From Topomyia yanbarensis (taxonomy: Eukaryota; Arthropoda; Insecta; Diptera; Culicidae): a stretch of DNA of 64,000 bases. The position numbers and the translations under genes are program-made. Below are positions 22,503 to 33,960 of this stretch, piece after piece. The notes beneath the pieces are model-generated. The model made no database searches. It was not told where the DNA came from and was given only the letters and a program-made list of their open reading frames with translations. Numbering within the stretch: position 1 is the first letter of the stretch; every line of letters starts with the position of its first letter. The stretch is from NCBI RefSeq assembly GCF_030247195.1, contig NC_080671.1, positions 83,512,370 to 83,576,369 of the forward strand, read 5' to 3'.

Positions 22503-24062
22503 CACAGTGGTCGGAAACGCCAAAAACGTGAACTTAATTCACTAGAGGCCAAACCATCAAATATATTCACAGGGTGTCTTTGGAGGAATTATTCGTATGA
22601 ATATTCCCCACAATCTGAAAACAATTTAAATTAGGCGTGGCTTACTATGATCGAACTAAAAAAATTAACTTTTTATACTAACGAGATAGAAAGTTGGTGT
22701 CTTCGACAAAGTTTTAGGAATGCTTATAGTGAAGAATTTTGTTAAAGAACTTGAGCTTGTAGGAGTAAAGGTTATCGATTTATAAGGCGTTTTCTATGAC
22801 AACCCCCTTAAATCTAGTTTTCTTAATATAACTTTTTTCATTGTGACTTTTCGTGCAAACTATGTATAACACAAATATGTAGGTTTCAAAACTACATAAT
22901 ATTGTCGAAGACTGTATGTAAAAATACTCATTTGTTTCAAAGTTATTGAAGATTTTTACGTTTTTTACACCAACTTCAATTACGTATAAGAAAGAAAGGT
23001 GCAAACTAAAATTCACGAACAGGCACTTTTTTAACTCTCTAAACTATGCACAATAAATCTAAGAAGGTTTGGTGCGTGGCACTCTAGAACCCTATGAATA
23101 GCGTTATTTTACTTTATGATGGTTTTTGACTTTTTCCATACAAAAATCAGCAAAAATTTTTTTTTAGGTTTTTTTGCCCCAATTTTTGAAATTCTTGGTT
23201 CAATGTTCAATTACAAGTATTATTTTCTCTTATACTTGAATATTTCAGATTTTATAAACGTGGGAGCAAAAATGTAAAGTTTTTAATATCATTGCAGATT
23301 CCAAACTAATATATACTCAAATAGACATGTCATAATGAATTTAATGCTTACCAAAGAATGGCATACCATTATTTATAAAATTTTACGGAAAAAATCGAAA
23401 AAAAATTTTTTTGCTGATTTTTGTATGGAAAAAGTCAAAAAACATGATAAAGTAAGCTTACCCTATTCATAGGGTTCTAGAGTGCCACGCACCAAACCTT
23501 CTTAGCTTTATTGTGCATAGTTTATACAGTTAAAAAAGTGCCTGTTCGTGCATTTTGGTTTGCACCTTTCTTTCTTATACGTAATTGAAGTTGGTGTAAA
23601 AAACGTAAAAATCTTCAATAACTTTGAAACAAATGAGTATTTTTACATACAGTCTTCGACAATATAATGTTGTTTTGATACCTACACATTTGTGTTATAC
23701 ATAGTTTGCACGAAAAGTTACAACGAAAAAAGTTATATAAAAAAAAACTAGATTTAAGGGGGTTGTCATAGAAAACGTCTTATAAATCGATAACCTTTAC
23801 TCCTGCAAGCTCAAGCTCTTCAACAAAATTCTTCACTATGAGCATTCCTAAAACTTTGTCGAAGATACCAACTTTCTATCTCGCCAGTATAAAAAGTTAA
23901 TTTTTTTAGTTCGATCATAGTAAGCCATGCCTAATTTGAATTTTTATCAGATCATGGGGAATATTTATACGAATAATTCCTCCAAAGACACCCTGTGAAT
24001 ATATTCGATGGTTTGGCCTCTAGTGAATTAAGTTCACGTTTTTGGCGTTTCCGACCACTGTG
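22503..24062. mobile_element. 1,560-bp foldback DNA transposon with CACAGTG termini
   Basis: Two arms of about 660 bp (22503-23166 and 23399-24062) are inverted copies at roughly 94% identity by eye, around a loop of about 230 bp. The ends are CACAGTGGTCGGAAACGCC and its complement. The insertion made a 5-bp duplication inside ORF1 of the I-clade LINE. No transposase ORF. The 5-bp TSD and a CAC-starting terminus that equals the V(D)J heptamer CACAGTG point to Transib-like mobilisation, but that is inference. A transcript across it would fold into a very long hairpin. Confidence 0.85.
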
Positions 24063-24067
24063 CAGTG
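24063..24067. repeat. 5-bp TSD of foldback element (CAGTG), right
   Basis: Pairs with 22498-22502. Confidence 0.9.
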
Positions 24068-25057
24068 GGGTCGTTTCCGATTCGAGTCTGAATTGCGAGG
24101 ACCTGCTAAAATATGGGACTGGCTGTTTCAAAGACCCCATGCTTAAGCCAGTGAAGATACTGGAATGCAAACGTTTGCATTCAGCATCAGTCGCAGCTGA
24201 CGGCAAGAAAATATACGTCAACTCAGACTCTTATCGGGTGACCTTCGCCGGCTCTGCCCTGCCCAATTACCTCCTCTTTGACAAGGTTCGTCTACCTGTT
24301 CGCCTCTTTGTGCCGCGGGTCATGAACTGTACTAATTGTAAACAATTGGGACACACAGCCTCCCATTGTGGCAATAAAGCCCGCTGTGGGAAATGCGGTG
24401 GGAATCATGCGGATGATTCCTGTGGTAGAGATGTCGAAAAGTGCCTCTACTGTGGGGGAAACCCACATGATCTCCCTTCATGTCCCGCGTACAAACAGCG
24501 CGAGGAAAATCTTAAGCGTTCCCTTCAGGGACGCTCTAAGCGATCTTTTGCAGAAATGCTTAAGATAGCTACGCCATCTGTCTCTACGAACATCTTTACC
24601 AACTTGTCTACTGACGAAGGCGACTGTGATGAACCCCAGGAGGGAACATCTTCTGCTGTGCCTAGAAGTAGTAGAAAAAGGAAGAACATTTCCTCTTCCA
24701 AGCTTCGTCGTAAAGGCCAGAAGGTGTCTCTTCATGGTCCCCCTAAAATAACTACTCAAGGAAGTACTGGTGCAAAACCGAAGCAAGTCGCTCCCGGTCT
24801 CAGTAACCTGAGCTCAGAAAAGGAGTTCCCAGCACTTCCAGGAACATCAAAAACCCCAAGTGTTCCCATATCTCAGCCAGAGAAAGAAAACAGTGCTGGC
24901 TTAATAAATTTCTCTGACATTGTGGACCGTATTCTTACAGCGTTAAACATTTCTGACCCCCTTAAAAGTATCTTGATAAGCTTTCTCCCCGCAGTAAAAA
25001 CATTTTTGATGCAGTTCACTGCGAAATGGCCCCTTCTTTCAGCGATTGTATCCTTCG

Positions 25058-28000
25058 ATGGCTAATTCATCGAACGAGGTCAAGGATTTAATCACTGTTC
25101 TACAGTGGAATTGCAGAAGCATTATCCCGAAAATCGATTCGTTCAAAATCTTACTAAATAATTTGAAATGCGATGCATTTGCCCTATGCGAGACATGGCT
25201 CACTTCAGAAATAACCCTACACTTCCACGATTTTAATATTATTCGCTTGGATCGAGAAGACTCTTACGGAGGAGTACTTTTGGGGATCAAAAAGTGCTAT
25301 TCTTTCAATCGGATCGACCTCCCCTCGACACCAGGCATTGAAGTTGTCGCTTGCCAAACCAGAATTAAAGGCATTGCTTCCACCTACATCCCCCCTAGAG
25401 CCACAGTTAGCCACCGACGGGTTTGCGATATTGCGGAACTCCTCCCCGCACCGAGGCTAGTTTTAGGTGACTTCAACTCCCACGGCACGGCATGGGGTTG
25501 CCTTTATGACGATAATCGATCTACCCTACTCCATGAGCTTTGCGACAACTTCAATATGACTATTTTGAATACGGGTGAAATGACACGGATTCCTGCCCCT
25601 CCAGCGCGACCAAGCGCCTTAGATCTGTCCCTTTGCTCGACATCGCTGCGGTTAGATTGCATGTGGAAGGTAGTCTCTGATCCCCACGGCAGCGACCATC
25701 TGCCAATCGTAATTAATATTGCTAACGGTTCAGGGCCACCGAATACAATCAATGTTTCGTATGACCTCACACGAAATATTGATTGGAAGAGCTACGCGTC
25801 CGCGATATCCGACAAAATCGAGTGCACTCAAGAGCTTCCTCCGGAGGAAGAGTACGGGTTCCTGGCCGGCTTGATTCTCGATACCGCGATTCAAGCTCAG
25901 ACTAAACGCGTACCAGACGCGAACTCACGCGGGCGTCCTCCCAATCCATGGTGGGACAAAGAGTGCTCAGACGTGTACGCGGAGAAGGCCGCTGCGTATA
26001 AGACCTCCCGGGACGACGGGCTACCAGCTAGCTACCGACAGTACGCGATGGCGGAAACGCGCATGAAGAGTTTGATAAAAGTCAAAAAACGTAGCTACTG
26101 GCGCCGGTTCGTCGACGGACTAACGAGAGAAACATCGATGAACACTCTTTGGAGTACGGCCCGCCGCTTACGAAACTGAAACAGTACTAATGAGAGCGTG
26201 GAATATTCAAACCGTTGGATATTCGATTTTGCCAAGAAGGTTTGTCCGGATTCCGCCCCGGCACAGAAGATCTACCGCGCCGCGTCCCCTCACAATAACG
26301 CGAACGAAACACCGTTTTCGATGGTGGAGTTCTCACTTGCTCTCTTATCATGTAACAATAAAGCCCCAGGGCCAGACAGAATCAAATTTAACTTGTTAAA
26401 GAATCTGCCAGACTCTGCCAAGAGACGCTTGTTGAATTTATTTAATAAGTTTCTTGAGGGTAATATTGTCCCTCATGACTGGAGGCAAGTGAAGGTCATC
26501 GCCATTCAAAAACCAGGAAAACCAGCCTCCGACCACAACTCGTATCGACCGATTGCGATGCTGTCCTGTATCCGAAAGTTGTTCGAGAAAATGATCTTGT
26601 TTCGCCTCGATGATTGGGTTGAAGCAAATGGCTTACTGTCAGATACACAATTTGGTTTCCGCAAAGGCAAAGGGACGAACGATTGTCTTGCGTTTCTCTC
26701 AACAGAAATTCAAATGGCTTATGCTAGCAAAGAGCAGATGGCATCAGTTTTCCTAGATATAAAGGGGGCTTTTGATTCAGTTTCTATCACAATTCTTTCT
26801 GAGAAGCTGCACCAGCATGGTCTTTCAACGACTCCAAACAACTTTTTTCTAAACTTGCTGTCTGAAAAACATATGCATTTTTCGCATGGTGATTTATCGA
26901 CATCACGAATTAGCTACATGGGTCTTCCCCAGGGCTCATGTCTAAGCCCCCTTCTCTATACATTTTACGTGAATGACATTGACGAATGTCTTGTCAATTC
27001 CTGCACGCTAAGGCAGCTTGCAGATGACGGTGTGGTCTCTATTACAGGTCCCAAAGCCGTCGATCTGCAAGGACCATTGCAAGATACCTTGGACAATTTG
27101 TCTGCTTGGGCCCTCCAGCTAGGTATCGAGTTCTCCACGGAGAAAACTGAGCTAGTCGTATTTTCAAGGAAGCGTGAACCAGCGCAACTACAGCTTCAAT
27201 TAATGGATCAAACTATTGCTCAGGTTTCAACTTTCAAATATCTCGGGGTCTGGTTCGACTCTAAAGGAACCTGGGGATGTCACATTAGGTATCTGAAACA
27301 GAAGTGCCAGCAAAGGATCAACTTTCTCCGTACAATAACCGGAACATGGTGGGGTGCCCACCCAGGAGACCTGATCAGGCTGTACCAAACAACAATATTG
27401 TCGGTGATGGAGTACGGGAGTTTCTGTTACCGCTCCGCTGCGAACATACATTTCATCAAACTAGAGCGAATCCAATATTGTTGTTTGCGTATTGCTTTGG
27501 GTTGCATGCACTCGACACATACGATGAGTTTAGAAGTGCTGGCGGGCGTCCTTCCGCTGAAAAATCGATTTTGGGAACTCTCATATCGATTGCTCATCCG
27601 ATGCGATATCTTGAACCCGTTAGTAATTGCAAATTTCGAAAGGCTTGTTGAGCTCAATTCTCAAACCCGATTTATGTCCTTGTACTTCGATTACATGGCA
27701 CAAAATATCAATCCTTCTTCATACTATCCCAACCGTGTCAATCTCATTCATGCTTCTGATTCAACTGTATTCTTCGACACATCCATGAAAGACGAGATTC
27801 GTGGAATCCCGGATCACATACGCCCGCAAGTGATCCCAAGCATCTTTCATAGTAAATTTCGAGAAGTCGACTGCAACAAGATGTTTTACACCGACGGGTC
27901 AAGCCTCGACGGCTCCACTGGCTTCGGTATATTCAATCAAAACCTCACCGCCTCATTCAAACTCAATGATCCTGCTTCAGTTTACGTCGCAGAACTTGCT

Positions 28001-28732
28001 GCTATTCAGTATACCCTTGGGATCATTGATACTTTGCCCACCGATCATTACTTTATTGTCTCGGATAGCCTCAGCTCAATCGAGGCTCTCCGTTCAATGA
28101 AACCTAGAAAGCACATTCCATATTTTCTGGGGAAAATCTGGGAGCGCCTGCGTGCTTTGTCTGCAAGATCGTACAAGATTACCTTAGTTTGGGTTCCCTC
28201 GCATTGCTCCATTCCAGGTAATGAAAAAGCGGACTCTTTAGCTAAGGCGGGCGCTTTGCAAGGTGACATATATGAAAGACCAATTAGCTTCAGCGAATTT
28301 TTCAGTATTACTCATCAGAGAACCCTCGAAAGTTGGCAAACATCATGGAGCAATGGTGAACTGGGAAGGTGGCTACATTCGATAATCCCTAAGGTATCGA
28401 CGAAACCTTGGTTCAGAGGGATGGATGTGGGTCGGGATTTCATTCGCGTGATGTCTCGGCTCATGTCCAATCACTACACGCTGGACGCACATCTCCGGCG
28501 TATTGGGCTCGTGGATAGCGGTATCTGCGCTTGTGGCAACGGTTATCACGAAATCGAACATGTTGTCTGGGCATGCGCCGAGTACTGTTCTGCCAGATCT
28601 CAACTATTCGATTCCCTTCGGTCCCGAGGAAGATCACCCAATGTCCCGGTTCGAGATGTACTAGCAAGCCGCGATATTCTCTACATGTCCCTTATATACA
28701 CGTTCCTCAAAACCATCAATATCCAAATTTAA
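25058..28732 (+). pseudogene. I-clade ORF2: endonuclease, RT, RNase H (one nonsense codon)
   Basis: The ATG at 25058 overlaps the ORF1 stop by 8 bp (ATGGCTAA). The AP endonuclease spans about residues 1-230: QWNCRSI, ALCETWL, GDFNSHGTAWG and SDHLPI. The RT shows NKAPGPDRIKF, QKPGKPASDHNSYRP, QFGFRKGKGTNDCL, VFLDIKGAFDS, GLPQGSCLSPLLY and LADD (27017-27028; the usual aromatic is replaced by Leu). RNase H shows FYTDGSSLDG, VAELAAIQ, IVSDSLSS and GNEKADSLAK. The C-terminal knuckle is CACGNGYHEIEHVVWAC. A TGA at 26177-26179 interrupts the same frame after RRLRN, about residue 373. The length is 1,224 codons plus stop, typical of a complete I-clade ORF2. Confidence 0.93.
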
Positions 28733-29577
28733 ATGCCCCTATCTTTTCTCTTATCATTCCCAGAAGTGCCCTCTTCCGCCTACCGTACCCCAACGATGGT
28801 TTGATACGACTCCAAGACGAGACAAAACATCTGTCGAATGAACCAACAACACGAGATCTACAGTACAACATCATACGCGCAGCGCGGTGTGTTCCCGATC
28901 CGTATCTGAGCCGTACTACGAAATCGTCTGGAGGAACCCCTGCCGGCTCGAGGAAAACCACCCGGCGTCCCAATACTGCATCCGTTCGAATCTGTAATCC
29001 TGGCCGTTTATTCCTGATGCCGGAAACTGAAAGTTTATATCTCCCCCCCCCCGTTCAGCCTTGTCCACCCTCTCTCCCATGTCTCTGATACACAGATGTA
29101 TGACTTCACCCCCTTCTCCCCTTGAATATCTTCCCAAAACTTATGTGCCCCCCTATCTTCTAGTTTTAGTTGATCAATATTTAATCTCGTTAAGAAATGC
29201 ACAACAGTACCACTACTTTAAAATAGCCCTAATTATTTCCCCTAATCTTGAACCTTGAACCTAGTTATTTCTAGTTAATAAGCTTGTAAAATGTTCCTCT
29301 CCTACAATCTCCCTTCTAAAAATCATAAAGTGAATTACTATAAAAAGAACACACAAAATGACCCGTCCCCCAAATCTTACGAATATTATATTATACCCTC
29401 TTTTATATGTATAAGTTAGCTGTAAAGTTTTTTTTTAGTTTCATTATATAAAACAAAATAATATTGAAATGTGTAACCCCCTAGTTTTAAGAAATTCAAA
29501 ATGTAAAACAATGAAAAAATGGCACCTTTAAGCTAACGCATACGTGCCTTATCAAATAAACGAATTGAAAAAAAAAA
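28733..29577 (+). other. 3' UTR and poly(A) tail of the I-clade LINE
   Basis: It contains a C run near 29043-29053, which is longer (as G) in the truncated copy. AATAAA lies at 29555-29560 and an A tract begins at about 29568, directly before the TSD. Confidence 0.88.
29555..29560 (+). promoter_or_regulatory. Polyadenylation signal AATAAA
   Basis: A canonical hexamer about 8 bp before the A tail of the LINE. Confidence 0.7.
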
Positions 29578-29591
29578 ATAAAAAGTAATAT
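29578..29591. repeat. 14-bp TSD of full-length I-clade LINE, right
   Basis: Exact repeat of 21859-21872. Confidence 0.92.
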
Positions 29592-29683
29592 TTTTTTTAA
29601 ACCTAAAGATTTATTTGAAACGGATCAATGCGTTAGCACCACTGAGCCGTGGGTCTTTCAATTTTTTACAATAAGTAAAAATA

Positions 29684-29853
29684 ACCCAATCAACACTTGC
29701 AACATGAAATGGCTGCAGCTTGTTGCATAACCATTCACTATTGCTGGTGCGCTTTTTTGGTTGCTGAACCAGTTGTATAATGGTTGATGTACGCTTCTTA
29801 TCAACGAATTATGTTGCAGAAACTGCTGATCAACAAACGGTGTTGCTCGGGAA
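29684..29853. mobile_element. MITE-like repeat, family G copy 1
   Basis: It begins ACCCAATCAACACTTGC and ends GTGTTGCTCGGGA, an imperfect terminal inverted repeat. The interior has many GTTGC/GCAAC words. Family G copy 2 at 32292-32732 has the related ends CCCAAGTAGCA and TGCTACTTGGG. No clear TSD. Confidence 0.5.
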
Positions 29854-29865
29854 GAAAATAAAATA

Positions 29866-30252
29866 CTAAGAATGTCGGTCTTCCAGATCTTGTTGACGCA
29901 GCTTCCTACTGCGTGTTGAGATCCTTTTTCTTGGCGGTGAAGCCGCTTGGGGGTCATTCAGTCTGCCTTCTCTCGCGTTATGCGGGAACATGTCATCATC
30001 GGTACTGCTTTCTTGCTGTTCACGATCAGAGGTTCTTATTTGTTTCTTGTTCTTATGGGTCGCTGTTGTAAATTCGTCTTCATCGGTATTTTCTTCTTTA
30101 TTGGTGATGCTAGTTGTTGGTTTGGGAGCGGTTGTCGTGGTCGTTGTGCCTGCATTATTGGTTAATGGGATCGTAAGTCGAATATAAATTGAGGACAGCT
30201 TGAAGCAACATCTGATGTATGTGATATCCAAGACTGACTTGGATAGTTCCAT
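29866..30252 (-). CDS. Unrecognised 128-codon ORF, acidic/basic low-complexity protein
   Basis: An open frame of 128 codons on the minus strand, ending at 29866. The middle is Thr/Lys/Glu-rich (NAGTTTTTTAPKPTTSITNK, NTDEDEFTTATHKNKKQIRT) and the C terminus is basic (PPRKRISTRSRKLRQQD). The composition looks more protein-like than most frames nearby, but there is no domain, no TATA box and no clear splice site. It could be an exon of a host gene, a gag-like remnant or chance. The function is unknown. Confidence 0.2.
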   Translation of the reverse strand: MELSKSVLDITYIRCCFKLSSIYIRLTIPLTNNAGTTTTTTAPKPTTSITNKEENTDEDEFTTATHKNKKQIRTSDREQQESSTDDDMFPHNAREGRLNDPQAASPPRKRISTRSRKLRQQDLEDRHS

Positions 30253-31267
30253 CGAGCCTAGTTGGCATACCTTACCTAACTTGACTCACTGTTCTCCATT
30301 CACTCACGAGAAAAAAAAAGTAATGGGATTATGCTCAAAAACCAAGGAGAATCGAAGTACTGCCGTATTTGTTAAATTTTAAAGATCTAAGAAATGAGAA
30401 ATAAGACGTAGGTGATATTTATTTAGTTGTGTTGTTGAATATTCAAATGTTATGGCAGGAGTTAGCTTCATACTAGAGGACAAACACGTGAGTAAAAAGC
30501 CTCCTGAGAACCGGTCATGTCACACACCGCACAGAACAGGGGTGTTTGAATCATTTTTGCAACTCTTTGATTTTCTGCAAAAGTGTCACTGGTCGTCTAG
30601 TTTTCAGATCCATTTCATCAAACAACCTCAGTATTTTCGTTTCTTTTAGGTAGTAGAGAGTAACTATCCGGCGAGCACCATGCGGGCACTTGTGACTACA
30701 TTCACTGCGTCAGACACTGCACCCCGTCCGCGAGCTTCCGGAAAGCTTGCTAACCTTCCAACTTCCTTCTCCTCTCACGAGAGGCACATTATCAGTATAA
30801 AATCAAATGGCGTAGAGCAGCACTGCAGTTCAGAAGACGCTCAATGTCGGGCCCTATTGTCACAGTCAGAGTTAAAAATAATCGAAGCTCTTTGTTGACG
30901 GCTGAAAATGAACTTGTTGCGACTCGCGGTGAATAGAAAAAACATTCATTCAACTGTCCATCTTATTCATTCAGTTGAATATCATACAATATATTCATTG
31001 CACTAATTATCTAGGAAAATGTTTTCAAATGTCGATAAAGCATATGAAACAACAATCATCATCGCTTACATTGTGCTTGGGCCTACTTTGAGGCGTTTGA
31101 TTCCTTGTTGCACGGTCGCTACGCGTAATAATCGGAGCCGAATGAAAATCTGCATGGATGAATAGGCGGATTGTTCGTTTGACATTTTCAACTGCGTCAC
31201 TGAATATTGAAAATGAATGCGGCTGAATATGATCAATTTTCATTCAATGAATTTGAATATTTTTAAC
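30253..31267. other. No recognised feature
   Basis: Mixed-composition DNA with short frames only. I see no paired TIRs and no coding signal that I trust. Confidence 0.45.
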
Positions 31268-31269
31268 TC

Positions 31270-31343
31270 TGGTCACAGTCACGTCACCTACTGACTAGAA
31301 GGAAATTTGATTCTAGTCACTGAGTGACGTGACTGTGAGAATT
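31270..31343. repeat. Short hairpin (inverted repeat)
   Basis: CACAGTCACGTCAC at the left pairs with GTGACGTGACTGTG at the right. The stem continues through CTGACTAGAA and TTCTAGTCACTGAG around a short GAAATTTGA loop. No ORF. Confidence 0.8.
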
Positions 31344-31520
31344 AGAGCACTCTAGTTAGAGTGTGACCATGAGAAAGAAGAAGACATATGACGTATCCAA
31401 ACAAACATGAAATATGACGTATTTCTATTATGATTATGTAAAATTTCATGTTCGTTTGGATACGTCATGTGTATTCTTCTTCCTCATGGCTGCACTCTAC
31501 TCGAGAGCTCTAGTGATAAC
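31344..31520. repeat. Hairpin MITE-like inverted repeat
   Basis: The left arm, with AGAGTGTGACCATGAGAAAG and GACGTATCCAAACAAACATG, pairs with the right arm, with CATGTTCGTTTGGATACGTC and CTTCCTCATGGCTGCACTCT. The loop is about 35 bp. It starts immediately after the preceding hairpin, so the two may be parts of one foldback unit. Confidence 0.75.
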
Positions 31521-31632
31521 AGGGCCCATCAGATGTTTGATTCACTCTGACTATTACCCCGCTGATCATCAACGAGTGCCATTTGCCTTCCACTGCTAGA
31601 AGTAGATTATCAGAAATAATACCAATTCATAC

Positions 31633-31755
31633 CTATGCTGACCAACTCTGACAAAAAATCCGTACACTATGCGAAACTTGTTTCTGAGGGTGATGAATGG
31701 TTACGCTTCGTTACCGAATGTTGTACGGATTTTTTCGTCGGAGTTGATCAGTATA
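31633..31755. repeat. Imperfect inverted repeat
   Basis: TGCTGACCAACTCTGAC and AAAAAATCCGTACA at the left pair with TGTACGGATTTTTTCG and GTCGGAGTTGATCAGTA at the right, around a loop of about 50 bp. A 79-codon frame across it (31635-31874) is not credible as a gene because it is built from the stem. Confidence 0.65.
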
Positions 31756-32291
31756 TTCGTAGCCAATTTGTGAATGCATGTAGGACTAATATACTTCATA
31801 CTAACATGGAAGGACAGCCTTTTGAGCCGCAATTAACTGCCATGGGCAACCAGGTGCGCGGTTCTGATGCATAAGCCTAAAACACTTCACTTACTAATAT
31901 AGTAAATGTGCCGGTAAGGCAGACAGGTTGCGGGAACTGAGTGCAAACCACCTCTCAAGCTAGCGGCAGAGGTGGGAAAATACCAGTTGAGTACCGGTAC
32001 GGTAAATCAAATTTCTACACATGTTTGTGTTTCCTTTACATTGTGTGCGGTCTTACCGCTGGTTGTGTTTCAACGAGACACGAAAACCAAACCGAGTTTC
32101 GTTTACACAGCACCGCAGTTTGGTTTTGATTTTCGTTTACCGGTGCACGAGTATGGGAAGGAAACACGAGAATAACGAAACCAAACTTCGGTTGTGTTGC
32201 GGTTGTGTATTCGGGTTGATGTTTATCGGCTAAGCTAGTGCTGCTAGTATTTTTATTACGAATTATAACCAAATTTCTTTTGGGTATAATA

Positions 32292-32732
32292 TAACCCAAG
32301 TAGCACGCTTTGTTACTGTATAGTATTTGTTACTCTCTTGGTAACAACTATGCTATGGAAAAAGCGCACTTTGTTTGTATGTTGTGCAACATGTTCCTAA
32401 TTGCAGCAAAATAATGAAAACAATAGCTGTGCCATTTGTCGAGCACTGTGTAGTTGGACAGTTCTGTTTTAGGGTGGAATGGCAAACAAAGAGGCATTTG
32501 CAACTTGTTAGACTGTTTGTGCAAGTTAGCAAAGTTTCTGATTAGTTTCACAACTGTTATTGATGTTTGCATACTTAACACTATTGTCCAGCTCTATAGT
32601 TACATAGTTGCACAATCAGTTTAAAAACCCGTGGAAATTCTTTTCAAATATATCCAAAAATACAAAATATTGTGTAGCAGTTGTGCAACATTTAAAACTT
32701 TCAACAAGTTGCAATTGCTACTTGGGAAGGTA
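32292..32732. mobile_element. MITE-like repeat, family G copy 2 (inside element H)
   Basis: The termini ACCCAAGTAGCA and TGCTACTTGGGA are inverted repeats. The interior is rich in TTGCAACT/GTTGTGCAAC words. No ORF and no clear TSD. Confidence 0.6.
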
Positions 32733-33960
32733 TCTTTTCGGTAATTGAAAAAATGTCTTCAGACATCTTTCTGTTCAAATAAATTATGTTCGTTGTCATA
32801 AATGGCGTTCCTTAACTCAATATTGCGACATTTTCATAATGATTTATTATCAGGAAGTTTGCAATATGGTATGGTATGGGAAACTGCCCAAAAATCGAAA
32901 GTAAAAGGAAATTTAAGAGTCTCCGCTAATTTTATACCTAAGATAGCAGATCAAAATTTAATATGACGGTATATTCAAGATATTCTGTCATCTAGAATCA
33001 TGCGACATGGAAATTTTTAATATAGGAAAAATGTTAGAAGATCGCAAATTGATGCCTGCCGTCATTTAAAATATGATATGGTAAGCTATATTCAATACTA
33101 CTGGCATTCAATAACGTTTTAATGGTAAAAAATCATGAAACAAGGCTATTTTTGATATCAAAAAGTTGTCTAGGGATTTAAAATTGTTAATCGTCGCCAA
33201 TTTGCATCCCAATATGGTGTTATTTTCACGACGATTTAGCATTTAAAAGTATGCATATTTAAATAGGAATATAATTCCAAGGAAACGAAACTTGAATTGC
33301 GTCGTAAATTAGAAATTCAAGATGACGGAATTATATTAAAAATTATGGCCTATTCATGATGATTTAACAACTAGCATGGTTTACAGTTTACAGTATCCAC
33401 ATTAATGATTGAAGGACGTTTTATATGTTTTGTTGTAATGAGACGGACAATTTCGTGATTGCTTACAACGTGAATAAATTTTTGTTTCCATTCGAATGTT
33501 CCCGCAAATTTTTTTTAAATTTGATTGTTCTGAAGTAGATTTGTATACACACATCGACTGGTATCGCCGGAAATATTTATTCCTTAAAGAAACTTAGTTT
33601 CCAACGGCGACCTATTAAATGAAAGTATTCTTGCTATTCGTTAGTTGATTGCTGTTCTCAATAAATTAAGTTTTTCTAGCAATTGAATAATTGAGTGGTA
33701 GTTTTCTCTTAACTCGAATGTTCGCGACCAATTTATATGCTCTAGACAATTTCGCCGAATCAAATATATCTACATTTCTCTGGTCCATGCAGTTATTCGC
33801 CAAGACAAGGTAGCGGTTTTTAGTTTGGTGTACGCCATCTTGGTTTTCAGCATTGAAACAAACATCAATTGTTGAACTGTTAACAACTGCTCAGAACCAG
33901 CCATTTCGATATTGCCCCATCGACTCTCAACAACTAATTGAACTCAATTCAGTTATCTAT
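32733..33960. other. AT-rich interior of element H, no gene
   Basis: No frame above 70 codons. Scattered words such as AATATGGTATGG and GCGACATTTTCAT recur, but there is no clear array. Confidence 0.5.

Larger units (their letters stand above)
22178..25065 (+). pseudogene. I-clade ORF1 (gag-like nucleic-acid-binding protein), split by foldback
   Basis: The ATG at 22178 opens a frame with an RRM-like part (FVIFFRTKEKKCLNLLQI, RVYIPASRVEV) that runs to 22502. The foldback 22503-24062 plus one TSD copy interrupts it. The frame resumes at 24068 and ends at a TAA at 25063-25065, giving 440 residues if the insertion is ignored. Three CCHC knuckles are visible: CTNCKQLGHTASHC, CGKCGGNHADDSC and CLYCGGNPHDLPSC, followed by a basic, Ser-rich tail. 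The family protein coats the element RNA to form the retrotransposition particle. Apart from the insertion the frame is open, so the insertion came late. Confidence 0.9.
21873..29577 (+). mobile_element. Full-length I-clade non-LTR retrotransposon (with nested foldback)
   Basis: A complete element: 305-bp 5' UTR, ORF1 with three zinc knuckles, ORF2 with endonuclease, RT, RNase H and a C-terminal zinc knuckle, an 838-bp 3' UTR with AATAAA, and a poly(A) tail. Perfect 14-bp TSDs flank it. Without the 1,560-bp foldback and its 5-bp duplication the element is about 6.1 kb. ORF2 has a single nonsense codon and ORF1 is broken only by the foldback, so the copy is young. The 2.3-kb copy at 1943-4211 is a 5'-truncated relative. 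Confidence 0.93.

Noticed and set aside
22780..23016. Transposase of the foldback element
   Set aside because: The short frames in the arms mirror each other and contain no catalytic motif. The element appears non-autonomous.
31635..31874. 79-codon ORF as a small gene
   Set aside because: Its first half is made of an imperfect inverted repeat, so the frame is incidental.
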